From Robbsia betulipollinis (GTDB lineage Bacteria > Pseudomonadota > Gammaproteobacteria > Burkholderiales > Burkholderiaceae), in contig NZ_JAPMXC010000001.1 in assembly GCF_026624755.1 (NCBI RefSeq), positions 1,097,219-1,161,218 on the forward strand: 64,000 nt of DNA, given 5' to 3'. The position numbers and the translations under genes were made by a program. Positions within the stretch are counted from its first letter, which is position 1. Each line of letters opens with the position of its first letter. Below are positions 18,309 to 28,156 of the stretch, in pieces. The notes under the pieces were generated by a model, which was given only the letters and a program-made list of their open reading frames with translations, was not told the origin of the DNA and ran no database searches.

Positions 18309-18972
18309 ATGCAGATGCCACCAATCTGCGGAAGCCCGGCACGCGGTCTGCGACCATCGCCCGCAAGGCCGGTTGCGTCTCGGGACGATGGAAAGCACGG
18401 CTGCGAGCCGCCTGCCGCGCGTGCTGGCGACGTACCACCAGCGCTGGCCAGAGGTCGCGCTCGAACTGACCACGGGCGTGACGCAGACGCTCATCGACGA
18501 CGTGCGCACATTCGACGTGGACGCCGCGGTGATCGCGCGGCCGCTCCTGCCCGACGCGCTGCCGGCCGAGCAGTTCGCATGCGTGCCGGTGTTCAGCGAA
18601 GAACTGGTGCTGCTCATGCCGCGCGGACAACCGCCGCCGGCAATGGCACGGGACGACGCGGGTCTCACGCTGGTGGCGTTCGAGCGCGGCTGTGCGTACC
18701 GCTCCTATGCCATGCGCTGGTATGAATTGCAGGGTATCCGGCCGGCGCGGGTGCTGGAACTGGGGTCGTATCACGCGATCGTCGCGTGCGTGGCGGCAGG
18801 GGCGGGCGTCGCCGTGGCGCCGCGCTCGGTGCTGGCATTGTCTCGCCTCGACGGCGAAGTCGAGATTCACCCGCTTGGCGATCTGGGACGGGTGGACACG
18901 CTGCTGGTCTGGCGCCACGGGCATTTCTCGGCCGCGCTGAACGCGCTGCGCGATCTGCTGGCGGGAGGGTAG
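18309..18972 (+). pseudogene. LysR-type regulator lacking its HTH domain
   Basis: The reading frame contains the LysR linker helix end (EARHAVCDHRPQGRLRLG) and then the whole effector-binding domain: MESTAASRLPRVLATYHQRWP, VALELTTGVTQTLIDDV, the middle hinge and GAGVAVAPRSVL near the end. The ~85-residue N-terminal winged helix-turn-helix is absent. An in-frame TAA lies directly upstream, and only about 60 bases separate the remnant from the divergent MFS gene. The longest translatable piece begins at a TTG at 18373 (199 residues), which has no good ribosome binding site. A 5' deletion next to the transporter promoter is the simplest explanation. The product could at most bind ligand or dimerise. 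Confidence 0.75.
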
Positions 18973-19006
18973 TGGCGGCCTGCTCCCGGCAACGGCGGCA
19001 CCGGCC

Positions 19007-20023
19007 TCACGCCCGCCGGATCCCCGTCGTATCGCGCTGGACGAGCCTGGGCGCGGGGGCGACGCGCAGGGTGCTGTCGGTCATGTCGGCATCGCGGATC
19101 AGCTCGCGCAGAAGCGCCACCGCGAGATCCGCCGCCGCCGCCGTGGGCACCGCGATGGTGGTCAGCGCCGGCCGCGACTCGCGGGCGAGCCGGATGTCCG
19201 TGATGCCGATGACGGAGAGCGCATCCGGCACGGCGCGCCCCATATCGAGCGCCGCGTAGACGGCACCCAGCGCGGGCAGGTCGTTTGTCGCGAAAATCGC
19301 CGTGAGCGCGGGGTTCGCGCGCAACAGCGACTGCGCCGCGCCGTGTCCACCCTGGATCGAATCGTCGGTGAAGCGGACGTCGTCCGCGAATCCCGCGATG
19401 TCGGCCTCCCGCAGCGTCTGGCAGAATCCTTCGTAGCGCGCGGCGTGGATACCGTGCCGCGCGCTGCCGACGATCGCGCCGATGCGCCGGTGACCGAGTT
19501 CGAGAAGATGCGCCGCCGCGAGCCGGCCCGCCAGGAAAAAATCGACGGCGACGCACGGCAGCGTGGGCGCGCGATCCGGCCGCTCCCACATGCACAGCAC
19601 GACCGGCGAGCCATCCCCGTGCCCACGGTACAGCGCATCGACATCGAGCGCGCTGTTCATGATCAGGATCCCTTCCGACAGCGTGCCGCCGATCTGGTCG
19701 AAGTAGGCCTGCCCGACATCGGCGTCGTCGTTCGTATTGCAGATGATCAGGAAATAGCCGTCGCGCCGCGCCGCACGTTCCGCCGCGAGCGCGAATTCGG
19801 GATAAAACGGATTGGCGATGCTCGACACCATCAGGGCAATGGTAGGCGGACGGCCTTCGGCCAGCGCGCGCGCGGTGAGGTGCGGACGATACTGCAGTTG
19901 CGCGACCGCTTCGAGCACGCGCGCGCGGGTGCGGGCGCTGAATCGTCCCCGATCGCGCAGCACGTTGGAGACGGTGGCGGTGGTCACGTCGGCGAGGCGG
20001 GCAACGTCGAGAAGCGTCGTCAT
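19007..20023 (-). CDS. LacI family transcriptional regulator of the galactoside ABC operon
   Basis: A 338-residue LacI-type repressor. The N-terminal helix-turn-helix (LLDVARLADVTTATVSNVLRD, residues 4-24) and hinge helix region are followed by a periplasmic-binding-protein-like sugar domain (IALMVSSIANPFYPEF, GHRRIGAIVG, AIFATNDLPALGA, VIGITDIRLARESRPALTTI). It is divergent from the ABC importer/GH42 operon that begins at 20212, and a perfect 20-bp palindrome of LacI type lies in the gap at 20173-20192. It therefore probably represses that operon and perhaps itself, released by a galactoside. The start is the ATG at 20023, matching family starts. Confidence 0.9.
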   Translation of the reverse strand: MTTLLDVARLADVTTATVSNVLRDRGRFSARTRARVLEAVAQLQYRPHLTARALAEGRPPTIALMVSSIANPFYPEFALAAERAARRDGYFLIICNTNDDADVGQAYFDQIGGTLSEGILIMNSALDVDALYRGHGDGSPVVLCMWERPDRAPTLPCVAVDFFLAGRLAAAHLLELGHRRIGAIVGSARHGIHAARYEGFCQTLREADIAGFADDVRFTDDSIQGGHGAAQSLLRANPALTAIFATNDLPALGAVYAALDMGRAVPDALSVIGITDIRLARESRPALTTIAVPTAAAADLAVALLRELIRDADMTDSTLRVAPAPRLVQRDTTGIRRA

Positions 20024-20172
20024 GGGATTGTTATCGAGATGAACTACGGTGGATTACCAATTGCGCCTCATCGGTGAAACCGCTACATTCGCCCAAAGAA
20101 AGTCGGACGGGAAACGTGCGGGACGGCGCGAGACGCGCGGCGCGGTGAATGTATAGCATTACGCCGTACAAA

Positions 20173-20192
20173 ATGATTAAGCGCTTAATCAT
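20173..20192. promoter_or_regulatory. 20-bp perfect LacI-type operator
   Basis: ATGATTAAGCGCTTAATCAT is a perfect palindrome with the central CG typical of LacI/GalR family operators. It lies 19 bases before the first start codon of the sugar ABC operon and about 150 bases from the divergent lacI-type gene. Binding here would block the downstream promoter region. Confidence 0.75.
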
Positions 20193-20211
20193 GCCGTTTC
20201 AGGATTAAAAC

Positions 20212-21423
20212 ATGGAGCCGGGGACGATGGCCAGTATCTCGTTGAGGGCGGTGCAGAAGGCCTACGGCGATCACGCGCCGGCGGTTCGCGACGTGAATCT
20301 CGAAATCGGCGAACACGAATTCTGCGTGTTCCTGGGTCCCTCCGGATGCGGCAAGTCCACGCTGCTGAGACTGATCGCCGGTCTGGAGGAGGTCACCGAC
20401 GGCGAGGTGCGCATCAATGGCGCGCTCGTCAACGACGTGCCGGCGGCGCAACGCGGCGTGGCGATGGTCTTCCAGAGCTATGCGCTGTTTCCGCATATGA
20501 GCGTCTACGAAAACATGGCATTCGGGCTCATGCTCGCCAAAACGCCGCGCGAGGAGATCGATCGCAAGGTACGCGAGGCGGCCCGCGCGCTGCAACTGGA
20601 GCCGTTGCTGGACCGCCGCCCCAAGGCGCTCTCCGGTGGACAGCGACAGCGGGTGGCCATCGGCCGCGCGATCGTACGCAGTCCCGGCGTCTTTCTGTTC
20701 GACGAACCCTTGTCGAATCTCGACGCCACGCTGCGGGGGCAGACCCGGATCGAGATCGCACGGCTGCACAAGCAGTTCGAGAAAGCCAGCGTGGTGTACG
20801 TGACGCACGATCAGGTGGAGGCAATGACGCTCGCCGACAAAATCGTGCTGCTGCATGCCGGCGCGCAGACGGCGCAATTCGGCAGCATCGCGCAGGTGGG
20901 CACGCCGCTGGCGTTGTACCATCGCCCGCGCAGCCGTTTCGTCGCCGGTTTCATCGGCGCGCCGCAGATGAACTTCCTGGCGGCGCAGGTTGCCGGTATC
21001 GAGGGCGACGACGTTGTCGTCCGGCTGGATGCGACAGGCGAAACGCTGCGCACGACGCCCGGCGCGGCGCCTTGCGGCGGCGCCGCGTCGTTCGGTCTGG
21101 CGATCGGCCAGAAGATCACGCTCGGCGTGCGTCCCGAACATCTGGTGCCGGTGTCGTCCGCCACGCACGAAACCGGCGCCCCGTCGTCGCGCGGCGCGAT
21201 GGATCAGATGGCGCGCACCGTCACGCTCGTGGAGCGGTTGGGCGAGCATTGCTATCTGCACCTCGACGCCCCCGACGGCACCGTCCTGATCGCCAAGGCG
21301 CCCGGCGACTGGCCGAGCGAAGCCGGCGCGCGCGTTGCCGTGCGCGTCCCCCCCGCTTTCTGCCATCTGTTCACCGAAGACGGTTTCGCCGTCGCCTCGG
21401 CCCCTGTCCTTCACCCTGCGTAG
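20212..21423 (+). CDS. Sugar ABC transporter ATP-binding protein (UgpC/MalK type)
   Basis: A ~403-residue ATPase that powers uptake of a carbohydrate. Walker A is GPSGCGKST, the Q-loop [11 protein letters not shown], the signature [16 protein letters not shown], Walker [13 protein letters not shown] and the switch [12 protein letters not shown]-terminal OB-fold regulatory domain of MalK type follows (about residues 240-400), with LGVRPEHL. Two starts are possible: ATG 20212 with AGGA 7 bases upstream, or ATG 20227, which gives the usual family N-terminus MASISLR. Its stop overlaps the ribosome binding site of the GH42 gene. It is the first gene of the LacI-controlled operon. Confidence 0.9.
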   Translation: MEPGTMASISLRAVQKAYGDHAPAVRDVNLEIGEHEFCVFLGPSGCGKSTLLRLIAGLEEVTDGEVRINGALVNDVPAAQRGVAMVFQSYALFPHMSVYENMAFGLMLAKTPREEIDRKVREAARALQLEPLLDRRPKALSGGQRQRVAIGRAIVRSPGVFLFDEPLSNLDATLRGQTRIEIARLHKQFEKASVVYVTHDQVEAMTLADKIVLLHAGAQTAQFGSIAQVGTPLALYHRPRSRFVAGFIGAPQMNFLAAQVAGIEGDDVVVRLDATGETLRTTPGAAPCGGAASFGLAIGQKITLGVRPEHLVPVSSATHETGAPSSRGAMDQMARTVTLVERLGEHCYLHLDAPDGTVLIAKAPGDWPSEAGARVAVRVPPAFCHLFTEDGFAVASAPVLHPA

Positions 21424-21434
21424 GAGCGCGTCGC

Positions 21435-23528
21435 ATGCATCTCGGAGTCTGTTATTACCCGGAGCACTGGCCTGAATCGATCTGGCGGGACGACGCGGCG
21501 CGCATGCGCGCGTTGGGTATCGAGCGCGTGCGCATCGCCGAGTTCGCGTGGAGCCGCATCGAACCCGAGGCGGGCGTCTACCAGTGGGAATGGCTCGACC
21601 GGGCGGTGGCGGTCCTCGCCGAAGCGGGTCTGCAGGTGGTCATGTGCACGCCGACCGCGACGCCGCCGAAATGGCTCGTCGACCGGCATCCCGATATGCT
21701 CGCGATCGACGCGCAGGGCCGGCCGCGCGCCTTCGGCTCACGGCGGCACTACGATTTCTCTTCCGCCGCGTACCGCGAAGCCGCCGCGGGAATCTGCGTT
21801 GCGATCGCGCGGCGCTACGGCGCGCATCCCGCCGTCGCGTTCTGGCAGACCGACAACGAATACGGTTGCCATCACACGGTCGTCAGTTATTCGGCCGCCG
21901 CGCGCGCCGGTTTCCGTCTGTGGCTCACAGCCCGCTACGGCACCGTCGACGCGCTCAACCGCGCCTGGGGGACGGTGTTCTGGAGCATGGAGTACCGGAG
22001 TTTCGACGAGATCGATCCGCCCGTGGGCACGGTCACGGAAGCGCATCCCACGCACCGGCTCGACTACCGCCGGTTCGCCTCGGACGAGCTCGCCCGCTTC
22101 AATCGCATGCAGGTCGACATCATTCGCGAATGGTCGCCGGGCCGTCCGGTCGCGCACAATTTCATGCAGCTGTTCACCGAGTTCGATCATTACGACGTGG
22201 CGGCCGACCTCGACATCGCGGCGTGGGACAGCTATCCGCTGGGCGCGCTCGAAGAGCAATGGTTCGACCCCGCCGTCAAGGCGCGCTGGCTGCGTACCGG
22301 CCATCCCGATTTCGCGGCGTTCAACCACGATGTGTATCGCGGCATGAGCCGCCTGCCTTTCTGGGTGATGGAGCAGCAACCGGGGCCGGTCAACTGGGCG
22401 GACTGGAATCCGGCGCCGCTGCCCGGCATGGTCCGGCTCTGGAGCTGGGAGGCGTTCGCGCACGGCGCGGGCTGCGTCTCGTATTTCCGCTGGCGGCAGG
22501 CGCCGTTCGCGCAGGAACAGATGCACGCGGGCCTGAATACGCCGGACAACCGTCTGGACGTGGGTGGCAGCGAGGCCGCGCAGGTGGCGGCGGAAATCGA
22601 CGCGCTCAGGCGGCGCGGGGCGGTCGGCGGGGCCGGGGCGGTGGGAGGCGCTGCAACGGCCGGCACCACTGCCGCCACCGTCGCGACCGGCCCGGCACCC
22701 GATGCGGAGCACCCCGCACCGGGCCGGGTCGCCCTGGTCTGGGACTATGAAAGCAAATGGCTTTTCGAGATCCACCCCCAGGGGCGGGATTTTCATTATC
22801 CGCGGTTCGCCTTCGAGTACTACAGCGCGCTGCGCAGCCTCGGTCTCGATGTGGATATCGTGCCCGGAAGTGCGTCGTTCGACGGCTATCGGCTGGTGGT
22901 GGTGCCGCCGCTGCCGATCGTGCCCGACGACTTCGCCCGCCGGCTCGCGGCGTCGGGCGCCGAGGTGATCGTCGGACCGCGCACCGGCTCCAAGACGCCC
23001 CACTTGACGATACCCGAGACCCTGCCGCCCGGCCCGCTGGCGGACATCCTGCCGATCCGCGTCTGGCGCGTGGAGTCGCTGCGGCCCAATGCGACCGAGC
23101 CCGTGGAGGGCGGATACGCGCGGCATTGGCGCGATTTCGTGGAAGCGGGCGAGGGCACGGAGATCGTCACGCGCTTCAACGACGGACTGCCGGCGGTCCT
23201 GCGGCACGGGCGCGTGCGGTATCTCGCCAGCCTGTTCGACGCGGATTTCACGCAGACGCTGTTTCTGCACGCGGCGCGCGCGGCCGGTCTGCCCGCGGTG
23301 CCGTTGCCCGACGGCGTGCGGTTCAGCCGGCTGGGCGCACTGACCTATGTCGTGAACTACGGGCCGACGCCCTATACGATCGTGTCGCCCGGCGTCGCGC
23401 CGTCCGACACCGCGGGGAGGGACGCCCCGCCGGGAAGCGCGCCTGCGCCCACCGGACAGACGGAATTTCTGGTGGGAGAGCGGGTGGTCGGCCCGCAGCA
23501 GGTTGCGATATTCCGCCACGTTGCATAA
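21435..23528 (+). CDS. GH42 beta-galactosidase
   Basis: A 697-residue cytoplasmic glycoside hydrolase that cleaves terminal beta-galactosides. The TIM-barrel domain begins [13 protein letters not shown]. The acid/base glutamate is in TDNEYG (residue 142) and the nucleophile in [12 protein letters not shown] (residue 313). A trimerisation domain (about 430-630; [16 protein letters not shown]) and a C-terminal beta domain follow. An alanine/glycine/threonine-rich insert of ~30 residues (about 393-425) joins the barrel to the trimerisation domain and is unusually long. ATG 21435 has AGGAG 8 bases upstream. It sits between the ATPase and the solute-binding protein, so imported oligo- or arabinogalactosides are likely hydrolysed inside the cell. 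Confidence 0.93.
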   Translation: MHLGVCYYPEHWPESIWRDDAARMRALGIERVRIAEFAWSRIEPEAGVYQWEWLDRAVAVLAEAGLQVVMCTPTATPPKWLVDRHPDMLAIDAQGRPRAFGSRRHYDFSSAAYREAAAGICVAIARRYGAHPAVAFWQTDNEYGCHHTVVSYSAAARAGFRLWLTARYGTVDALNRAWGTVFWSMEYRSFDEIDPPVGTVTEAHPTHRLDYRRFASDELARFNRMQVDIIREWSPGRPVAHNFMQLFTEFDHYDVAADLDIAAWDSYPLGALEEQWFDPAVKARWLRTGHPDFAAFNHDVYRGMSRLPFWVMEQQPGPVNWADWNPAPLPGMVRLWSWEAFAHGAGCVSYFRWRQAPFAQEQMHAGLNTPDNRLDVGGSEAAQVAAEIDALRRRGAVGGAGAVGGAATAGTTAATVATGPAPDAEHPAPGRVALVWDYESKWLFEIHPQGRDFHYPRFAFEYYSALRSLGLDVDIVPGSASFDGYRLVVVPPLPIVPDDFARRLAASGAEVIVGPRTGSKTPHLTIPETLPPGPLADILPIRVWRVESLRPNATEPVEGGYARHWRDFVEAGEGTEIVTRFNDGLPAVLRHGRVRYLASLFDADFTQTLFLHAARAAGLPAVPLPDGVRFSRLGALTYVVNYGPTPYTIVSPGVAPSDTAGRDAPPGSAPAPTGQTEFLVGERVVGPQQVAIFRHVA

Positions 23529-23551
23529 AAAAACGATATTGGGAGACAGGC

Positions 23552-24886
23552 ATGAAAGAACATTCGTTGGTGCGCGCGGGGCAATCGGGCGGCGCAACGC
23601 ACATGGCCCGAGGCATGGCCCAGGGCATCGCCGCAAGGTTCGCGATAAAACGCAGGGCGGCTTTGGCGGTGCTGTGCGCGGCGGTGCTGGCCTGCGGGAT
23701 GACGCCACCGGTGCAGGCAGGCACGCTGGCGGTCAATGTGGCATTCAAGGGCGCCAGTCAACGCGCCGTGTGGCAGCAGGTCTTCGATCAATTCAAGAAA
23801 GCGCATCCCGACATCGCCCTCAAGGTGGCCTTCGTCGACGAGGAAGCGTACAAGGTGCAGTTGCCGGGCTGGCTGTCCACCGCACCGCCCGACGTCATCA
23901 CCTGGCACGACGGCGAACGCATGGCGTATTACGCGCAGCGCGGCCTGTTCGAGGACCTGAGCGCGGACTGGAGCAGGAACGACTGGAACGGCATGTATGC
24001 CTCCACGAAAGAAGCGTCGTCCTATCGCGGCAAGCAGTATGCCGCGCCCACCGTGTACTACTCGTGGGGCATGTTCTATCGGAAGGATCTTTTCCGGAAG
24101 GCGGGCATTGCCGCCGAACCGAAGACCTGGCCGGAATTCCTGGATGCCTGCAAGAAACTGCGCGCGGCGGGGATCACGCCCGTGGCGGTCGCGGGGCGTG
24201 ATGCCTGGACACTGGCGGGATGGTTCGATTATCTCGATCTGCGCCTGAACGGCAATGCCTTCCATCAGCAATTGATGGCCGGTACGATTCCCTACACGGA
24301 CGCCCGCGTCAGGAAGGTCTACGCGGCATGGAAGGAACTGATCGACGCGAAGGTGTTCATCGAGAACCCGCTTTCCTACGATCTGGACGCGGTGCAGCCT
24401 TTCCTCTTCCAGGGGAAGGCCGCGATGATGCTGATGGGAACCTTCATCACGGCGGGATTCCCGGCGAGCATCAGGCCCGAGATGGGGTACTTCCAGTTTC
24501 CGATCATCGACGCGAAGGTGCCCACCGCCGAGGACGGGCCGGTGGAGTCCATGCATATTCCGGCGAAGGCCGGAAACAAGGCGGACGCGCACGTGTTCCT
24601 GGCCTTCGTCGAAACGCCGGCCATCGGTGCGGAGCTGGCGAAAGGGCTGGGTTCGCTGTCCGCGAACAGTCGGTCCGCGCCGCCGGACGATCCCATTTCC
24701 CGCACCGGGTTTCAGATCCTGGCGAACACCAAGGGCGGCATCGCCCAGTTCTACGACCGGGACATGACCAAGGAAATGGCGGACAAGGGCATGGAGGGCA
24801 TGCAGCAGTTCATGTCCGATCCGGGACAACTGGACGCCATCCTCGCGCGGCTCGAGGAGACACGCAGGCGGATCTATAAAAAATAA
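23552..24886 (+). CDS. Sugar ABC transporter solute-binding protein
   Basis: A 444-residue extracellular family 1 binding protein. A long N-region (~33 residues) precedes a hydrophobic signal segment (AALAVLCAAVLACGM) with probable cleavage after VQA-G. The mature part has the expected features: NVAFKGASQRAVWQQVFDQFKKAHPD, PPDVITWHDGERM, YYSWGMFYRKDLF, PKTWPEFLDACKKL, and GKAAMMLMGTF. It delivers the sugar to the two permeases that follow. The ATG at 23552 has GGGAG and AGG just upstream; internal methionines could shorten the N-region. The neighbouring GH42 gene suggests a galactoside ligand. Confidence 0.9.
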   Translation: MKEHSLVRAGQSGGATHMARGMAQGIAARFAIKRRAALAVLCAAVLACGMTPPVQAGTLAVNVAFKGASQRAVWQQVFDQFKKAHPDIALKVAFVDEEAYKVQLPGWLSTAPPDVITWHDGERMAYYAQRGLFEDLSADWSRNDWNGMYASTKEASSYRGKQYAAPTVYYSWGMFYRKDLFRKAGIAAEPKTWPEFLDACKKLRAAGITPVAVAGRDAWTLAGWFDYLDLRLNGNAFHQQLMAGTIPYTDARVRKVYAAWKELIDAKVFIENPLSYDLDAVQPFLFQGKAAMMLMGTFITAGFPASIRPEMGYFQFPIIDAKVPTAEDGPVESMHIPAKAGNKADAHVFLAFVETPAIGAELAKGLGSLSANSRSAPPDDPISRTGFQILANTKGGIAQFYDRDMTKEMADKGMEGMQQFMSDPGQLDAILARLEETRRRIYKK

Positions 24887-24894
24887 CCCTTGTC

Positions 24895-24924
24895 AGCGAG
24901 CCAGCGATGAGCGAGTCAGCGATG
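24895..24924. repeat. 15-bp tandem duplication carrying two in-frame start codons
   Basis: AGCGAGCCAGCGATG (24895-24909) is repeated with one change at 24910-24924. Each copy ends in an in-frame ATG, giving the permease two alternative starts five codons apart. Neither has a strong Shine-Dalgarno sequence. Confidence 0.8.
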
Positions 24925-25827
24925 AATTTGGAAAATCCGGCCCTGCCCGCGGCCCGGCCGCGCAGACGCGCGTCGGCGGCGGCGCGCCAGCAGCGTCTGG
25001 CCGCATTGCTGTTTCTTTCGCCGGCCTGCATCATGGTGGGCATCTATGTCGTCTGGCCGATCCTGTCGTCGATCTTCCTGAGCTTCTACAACTGGGACGG
25101 GATGTCGCCGAGGGAATTCATCGGGTTCGCGAACTATACGGAACTGTTCCATTCGCACACTTTTTACACCGCGTTGAAAAACAACGTGATCTGGCTGGCG
25201 TTGTTCCTGCTGGCGCCGCCGATGGGCCTGGCCGTGGCGCTCTACCTGAATCAGGCCGTGCCCGGCATCCGGATCGTGAAATCGCTGTTTTTCGCCCCCT
25301 TCGTGCTCTCCGGCGTGGTGGTCGGCCTGATGTTTTCGTGGTTCTACGATCCGACGTTCGGGCTGCTGAAGGTCGTGCTGGGGCACGGCATTCCGGTGCT
25401 CGGCGATGCCCGCTACGTGACCTTCGGCATCATTTTCGCGGCGTTGTGGCCCCAGACCGCCTATTGCATGATTCTCTATCTGACCGGGCTGACCTCGCTC
25501 GATGCCGAGCAGATCGAAGCCGCGCGCATGGAAGGGGCGAAGGGATGGGCCATGCTGCGGCACGTGATCCTGCCGCAACTCCGGCCCACCACGTTCATGG
25601 CGATCGTGGTCACGATCATCGGCGCGTTGCGCAGCTTCGATCTGATCGCGGTCATGAGCGGCGGGGGGCCGTTCGAAAGCTCGACCGTCCTGGCGTATTA
25701 CATGTACGACCAGGCGATCAAATACTACCGGCTGGGGTATTCGGCGGCCATCGCCGTCGTCCTGTTCGCGATCATGATGGTGTACATCGTCTATCACCTG
25801 CGACGGATGCTGCGTCAGGAACGTTGA
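24907..25827 (+). CDS. Sugar ABC transporter permease (MalF type)
   Basis: A 306-residue inner-membrane permease with six predicted helices after a ~30-residue basic N-terminus. The coupling loop that docks the ATPase is EAARMEGAKGWAMLRHVILPQLRP (EAA motif, about 203-226). The opening helix LLFLSPACIMVGIYVVWPI and YNWDG are typical of the carbohydrate CUT1 family. The start is ATG 24907, or ATG 24922 in the duplicated sequence. It forms the importer with the next permease, the binding protein upstream and the ATPase at the head of the operon. Confidence 0.92.
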   Translation: MSESAMNLENPALPAARPRRRASAAARQQRLAALLFLSPACIMVGIYVVWPILSSIFLSFYNWDGMSPREFIGFANYTELFHSHTFYTALKNNVIWLALFLLAPPMGLAVALYLNQAVPGIRIVKSLFFAPFVLSGVVVGLMFSWFYDPTFGLLKVVLGHGIPVLGDARYVTFGIIFAALWPQTAYCMILYLTGLTSLDAEQIEAARMEGAKGWAMLRHVILPQLRPTTFMAIVVTIIGALRSFDLIAVMSGGGPFESSTVLAYYMYDQAIKYYRLGYSAAIAVVLFAIMMVYIVYHLRRMLRQER

Positions 25828-25882
25828 TTCCCGGCACCCCGCCACCCTGCCTCCGCACCCCTGTCCATCGAAGGAGCACGCC

Positions 25883-26734
25883 ATGTTTCCCGCGCCGATC
25901 GCCAAATGGCGGCCGTTCAATCGTGTGTTGTACAAATTGACCCTGCCGCTCGCGCTGCTGATATGGTTATTGCCGCTGATCGCCGTGCTGGTCACGTCCA
26001 TACGCTCGTCGGACGAACTCGTGGAGGGAAACTACTGGGGCTGGCCGCGGCACTTCTCCCTGATCGCGAATTACCGTGACGCGCTGACCACCTCGCCGAT
26101 GCTGCATTATTTCTGGAACAGCGTGCTCATCACCGTGCCGTCGGTGATCGGCGCGATCACGCTGGCCGCGATGGCGGGGTTCGCGCTCGCGATCTATCCG
26201 TTTCGCGGCAACACGGCGCTGTTCGCCACCTTCGTCGCGGGCAATTTCGTGCCCATTCAGATCCTGATGATCCCGGTGCGCGATCTGTCGTTGCAACTGG
26301 GCATCTTCAATACGGTGGGCGCGCTGATCCTCTTCCACATCGCGTTCCAGACCGGTTTCTGCGCGCTGTTCCTGCGCAATTTCATCAAGCAGTTGCCGTT
26401 CGAACTGGTGGAGGCGGCGCGGATCGAGGGGGCGGGTGAGTGGACGGTATTTTTCCGCATCGTCTTGCCGCTGATTCGGCCTGCGCTGGCGGCGCTGGCG
26501 ATCCTCGTGTTCACCTTCGTCTGGAATGATTACTTCTGGGCGCTGTGCCTGACGCAGGGCGACGAGGCGGCGCCGCTCACCGTCGGCGTCGCGGCGCTCA
26601 AGGGACAGTGGGTGACGGCGTGGAATCTGGTGTCGGCGGGGTCGATCCTGGCGGCGCTGCCTTCCGTGTTCATGTTCTTCGCGATGCAGCGGCATTTCGT
26701 GGCGGGGCTGACGTTCGGCGCGACGAAAGGGTAA
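25883..26734 (+). CDS. Sugar ABC transporter permease (MalG type)
   Basis: A 283-residue second permease with six helices. The EAA loop is EAARIEGAGEWTVFFRIVLPLIRP (about 176-199), and PIQILMIPV and FVWNDYFWAL are conserved in MalG-type proteins. An AAGGAG sequence lies about 7 bases before the ATG at 25883. It is the last gene of the operon; the next gene is convergent and its stop is only 17 bases away. Confidence 0.92.
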   Translation: MFPAPIAKWRPFNRVLYKLTLPLALLIWLLPLIAVLVTSIRSSDELVEGNYWGWPRHFSLIANYRDALTTSPMLHYFWNSVLITVPSVIGAITLAAMAGFALAIYPFRGNTALFATFVAGNFVPIQILMIPVRDLSLQLGIFNTVGALILFHIAFQTGFCALFLRNFIKQLPFELVEAARIEGAGEWTVFFRIVLPLIRPALAALAILVFTFVWNDYFWALCLTQGDEAAPLTVGVAALKGQWVTAWNLVSAGSILAALPSVFMFFAMQRHFVAGLTFGATKG

Positions 26735-26751
26735 CGGGCGCCTGCATTGCG

Positions 26752-28155
26752 TCAGCCGTTTCGCCGTCGATGGCCTGCCCCCACATGCTCCGGCGGCAGG
26801 CGCGGGCCGGCGCCGAAGAGTTTCTCGCGCAGCGTCCCCTCGGCATAAGCGGTCTTGTATACGCCCCGTTCCTGCAATTGCGGGATGACCAGATCGATGA
26901 AGTCGACATAGCTTTCCGGCGTCACCGTGCGCGTCAGGTTGAAACCGTCGATGCCCGTTTCGTCCATCCACGATTCGAGTTCGTCGGCGACCTGTCGCGG
27001 GTCGCCGACGATCGTCGGGTAACGCCCGCCCAGCGTCAGTTGCGCGAGCAGGCGTTCCACGGTCCAGCCCGGCGCGTCGTCGGTGACGCGTTTCACCGAG
27101 GATTCGATGCCGCGGCTCTTGTGGCCGCCGGGCGGCGCGAGCGGGGCATCCGGCGCGAAAGTCGAATAGTCGATGCCGCTGCCCGCGGCGAAATGCGCGA
27201 GACCCGCCTCCGGGCTGGCATGACGGGCATATTCCGCGAATTTGTCGCGCGCCTCGGCCTCGGTACGTCCTGTGACGACGGTCACGCCCATGAAGACCTT
27301 CAGCCCCGCCGGATCGCGGCCGGCCGCCAGGGCGTGCGCGCGCAAGGCGGCGACGAGTTCGCGGGTGCCCGCCTTGCTCTGGCTGGAGACGAAGACGCAT
27401 TCCGCGTGACGCACGCCGAAGGCCTGGCCGCGTCCCGAGGAGCCCGCCTGGAACAGTACCGGCGTGCGCTGCGGCGACGGCTCGGCGAGATGGTAGCCCT
27501 CGACATCGTAGTATTTGCCGTGATGCACGATTCGATGCACCTTGTCCGGATGCGCGAAGATCCGGGCGTTCCGGTCGCGTACCACGGCACCGTCTTCCCA
27601 GCTTCGTTCCCACAGCTGGTAGAGCACGTCGAGGTATTCGTCGGCGCGGTCGTAACGCTCGTCGTGCGCGATCTGCTCGGTGAGTCCCATCGCGCGGGCG
27701 GCGCTGTCGAGATATCCGGTGACGATGTTCCAGCCGATACGGCCCTCGGTGAGGTGGTCGAGCGTGGAGAAACGCCGCGCGAGCAGATACGGCGCTTCGT
27801 AGGTGAGATTGACGGTGATGCCGAATCCCAGGTTTCGCGTGACGGCGGCCATCGCCGAGACCAGCATCATCGGATCGTTGACCGGCAACTGGATGGATTC
27901 CTGCAACGGCAGCGTCACCGAGCCGCCGTAGACGTCGTACACGCCGACGATATCGGCGATGAACAGTCCGTCGAACAGACCGCGTTCGAGCAACTGCGCC
28001 AGATCGGTCCAGTAGGACAGCGTGCGATAGTCGGTCGAACGGTCGCGCGGATGCGTCCAGAGACCGTGGTTGATATGGCCCACGCAATTCATGTCGAACG
28101 CGTTGAGGAGGATCTGTTTTTTCCTGCCGGGCGGGCAAACGGCGTGGGTGGGCAT
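26752..28155 (-). CDS. LLM class FMN-dependent monooxygenase (NtaA/SnaA/DszA type)
   Basis: A 467-residue flavin-dependent monooxygenase of the NtaA/SnaA/SoxA(DszA) family, which use reduced FMN from a separate reductase. Landmarks are ILLNAFDMNCVGHINHGLW, SYWTDLAQLLERGLFDGLFIADIVG, HLTEGRIGWNIVTGYLDSAARAMG, PSPQRTPVLFQAGSSGRGQAFG and TIVGDPRQVADELE. The substrate is unknown, but its place beside an SfnB-like flavoprotein and divergent ssuD points to organosulfur desulfurisation. The start is ATG 28155, one base from the stop of the upstream SfnB-like gene, so they are coupled. Confidence 0.88.
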   Translation of the reverse strand: MPTHAVCPPGRKKQILLNAFDMNCVGHINHGLWTHPRDRSTDYRTLSYWTDLAQLLERGLFDGLFIADIVGVYDVYGGSVTLPLQESIQLPVNDPMMLVSAMAAVTRNLGFGITVNLTYEAPYLLARRFSTLDHLTEGRIGWNIVTGYLDSAARAMGLTEQIAHDERYDRADEYLDVLYQLWERSWEDGAVVRDRNARIFAHPDKVHRIVHHGKYYDVEGYHLAEPSPQRTPVLFQAGSSGRGQAFGVRHAECVFVSSQSKAGTRELVAALRAHALAAGRDPAGLKVFMGVTVVTGRTEAEARDKFAEYARHASPEAGLAHFAAGSGIDYSTFAPDAPLAPPGGHKSRGIESSVKRVTDDAPGWTVERLLAQLTLGGRYPTIVGDPRQVADELESWMDETGIDGFNLTRTVTPESYVDFIDLVIPQLQERGVYKTAYAEGTLREKLFGAGPRLPPEHVGAGHRRRNG

Positions 28156-28156
28156 T

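Noticed and set aside
20346-21434. Upstream extension of the GH42 frame through the ATPase gene
   Set aside because: It is a different frame of the real ATPase gene; ATG 21435 has AGGAG and gives the GH42 family start.
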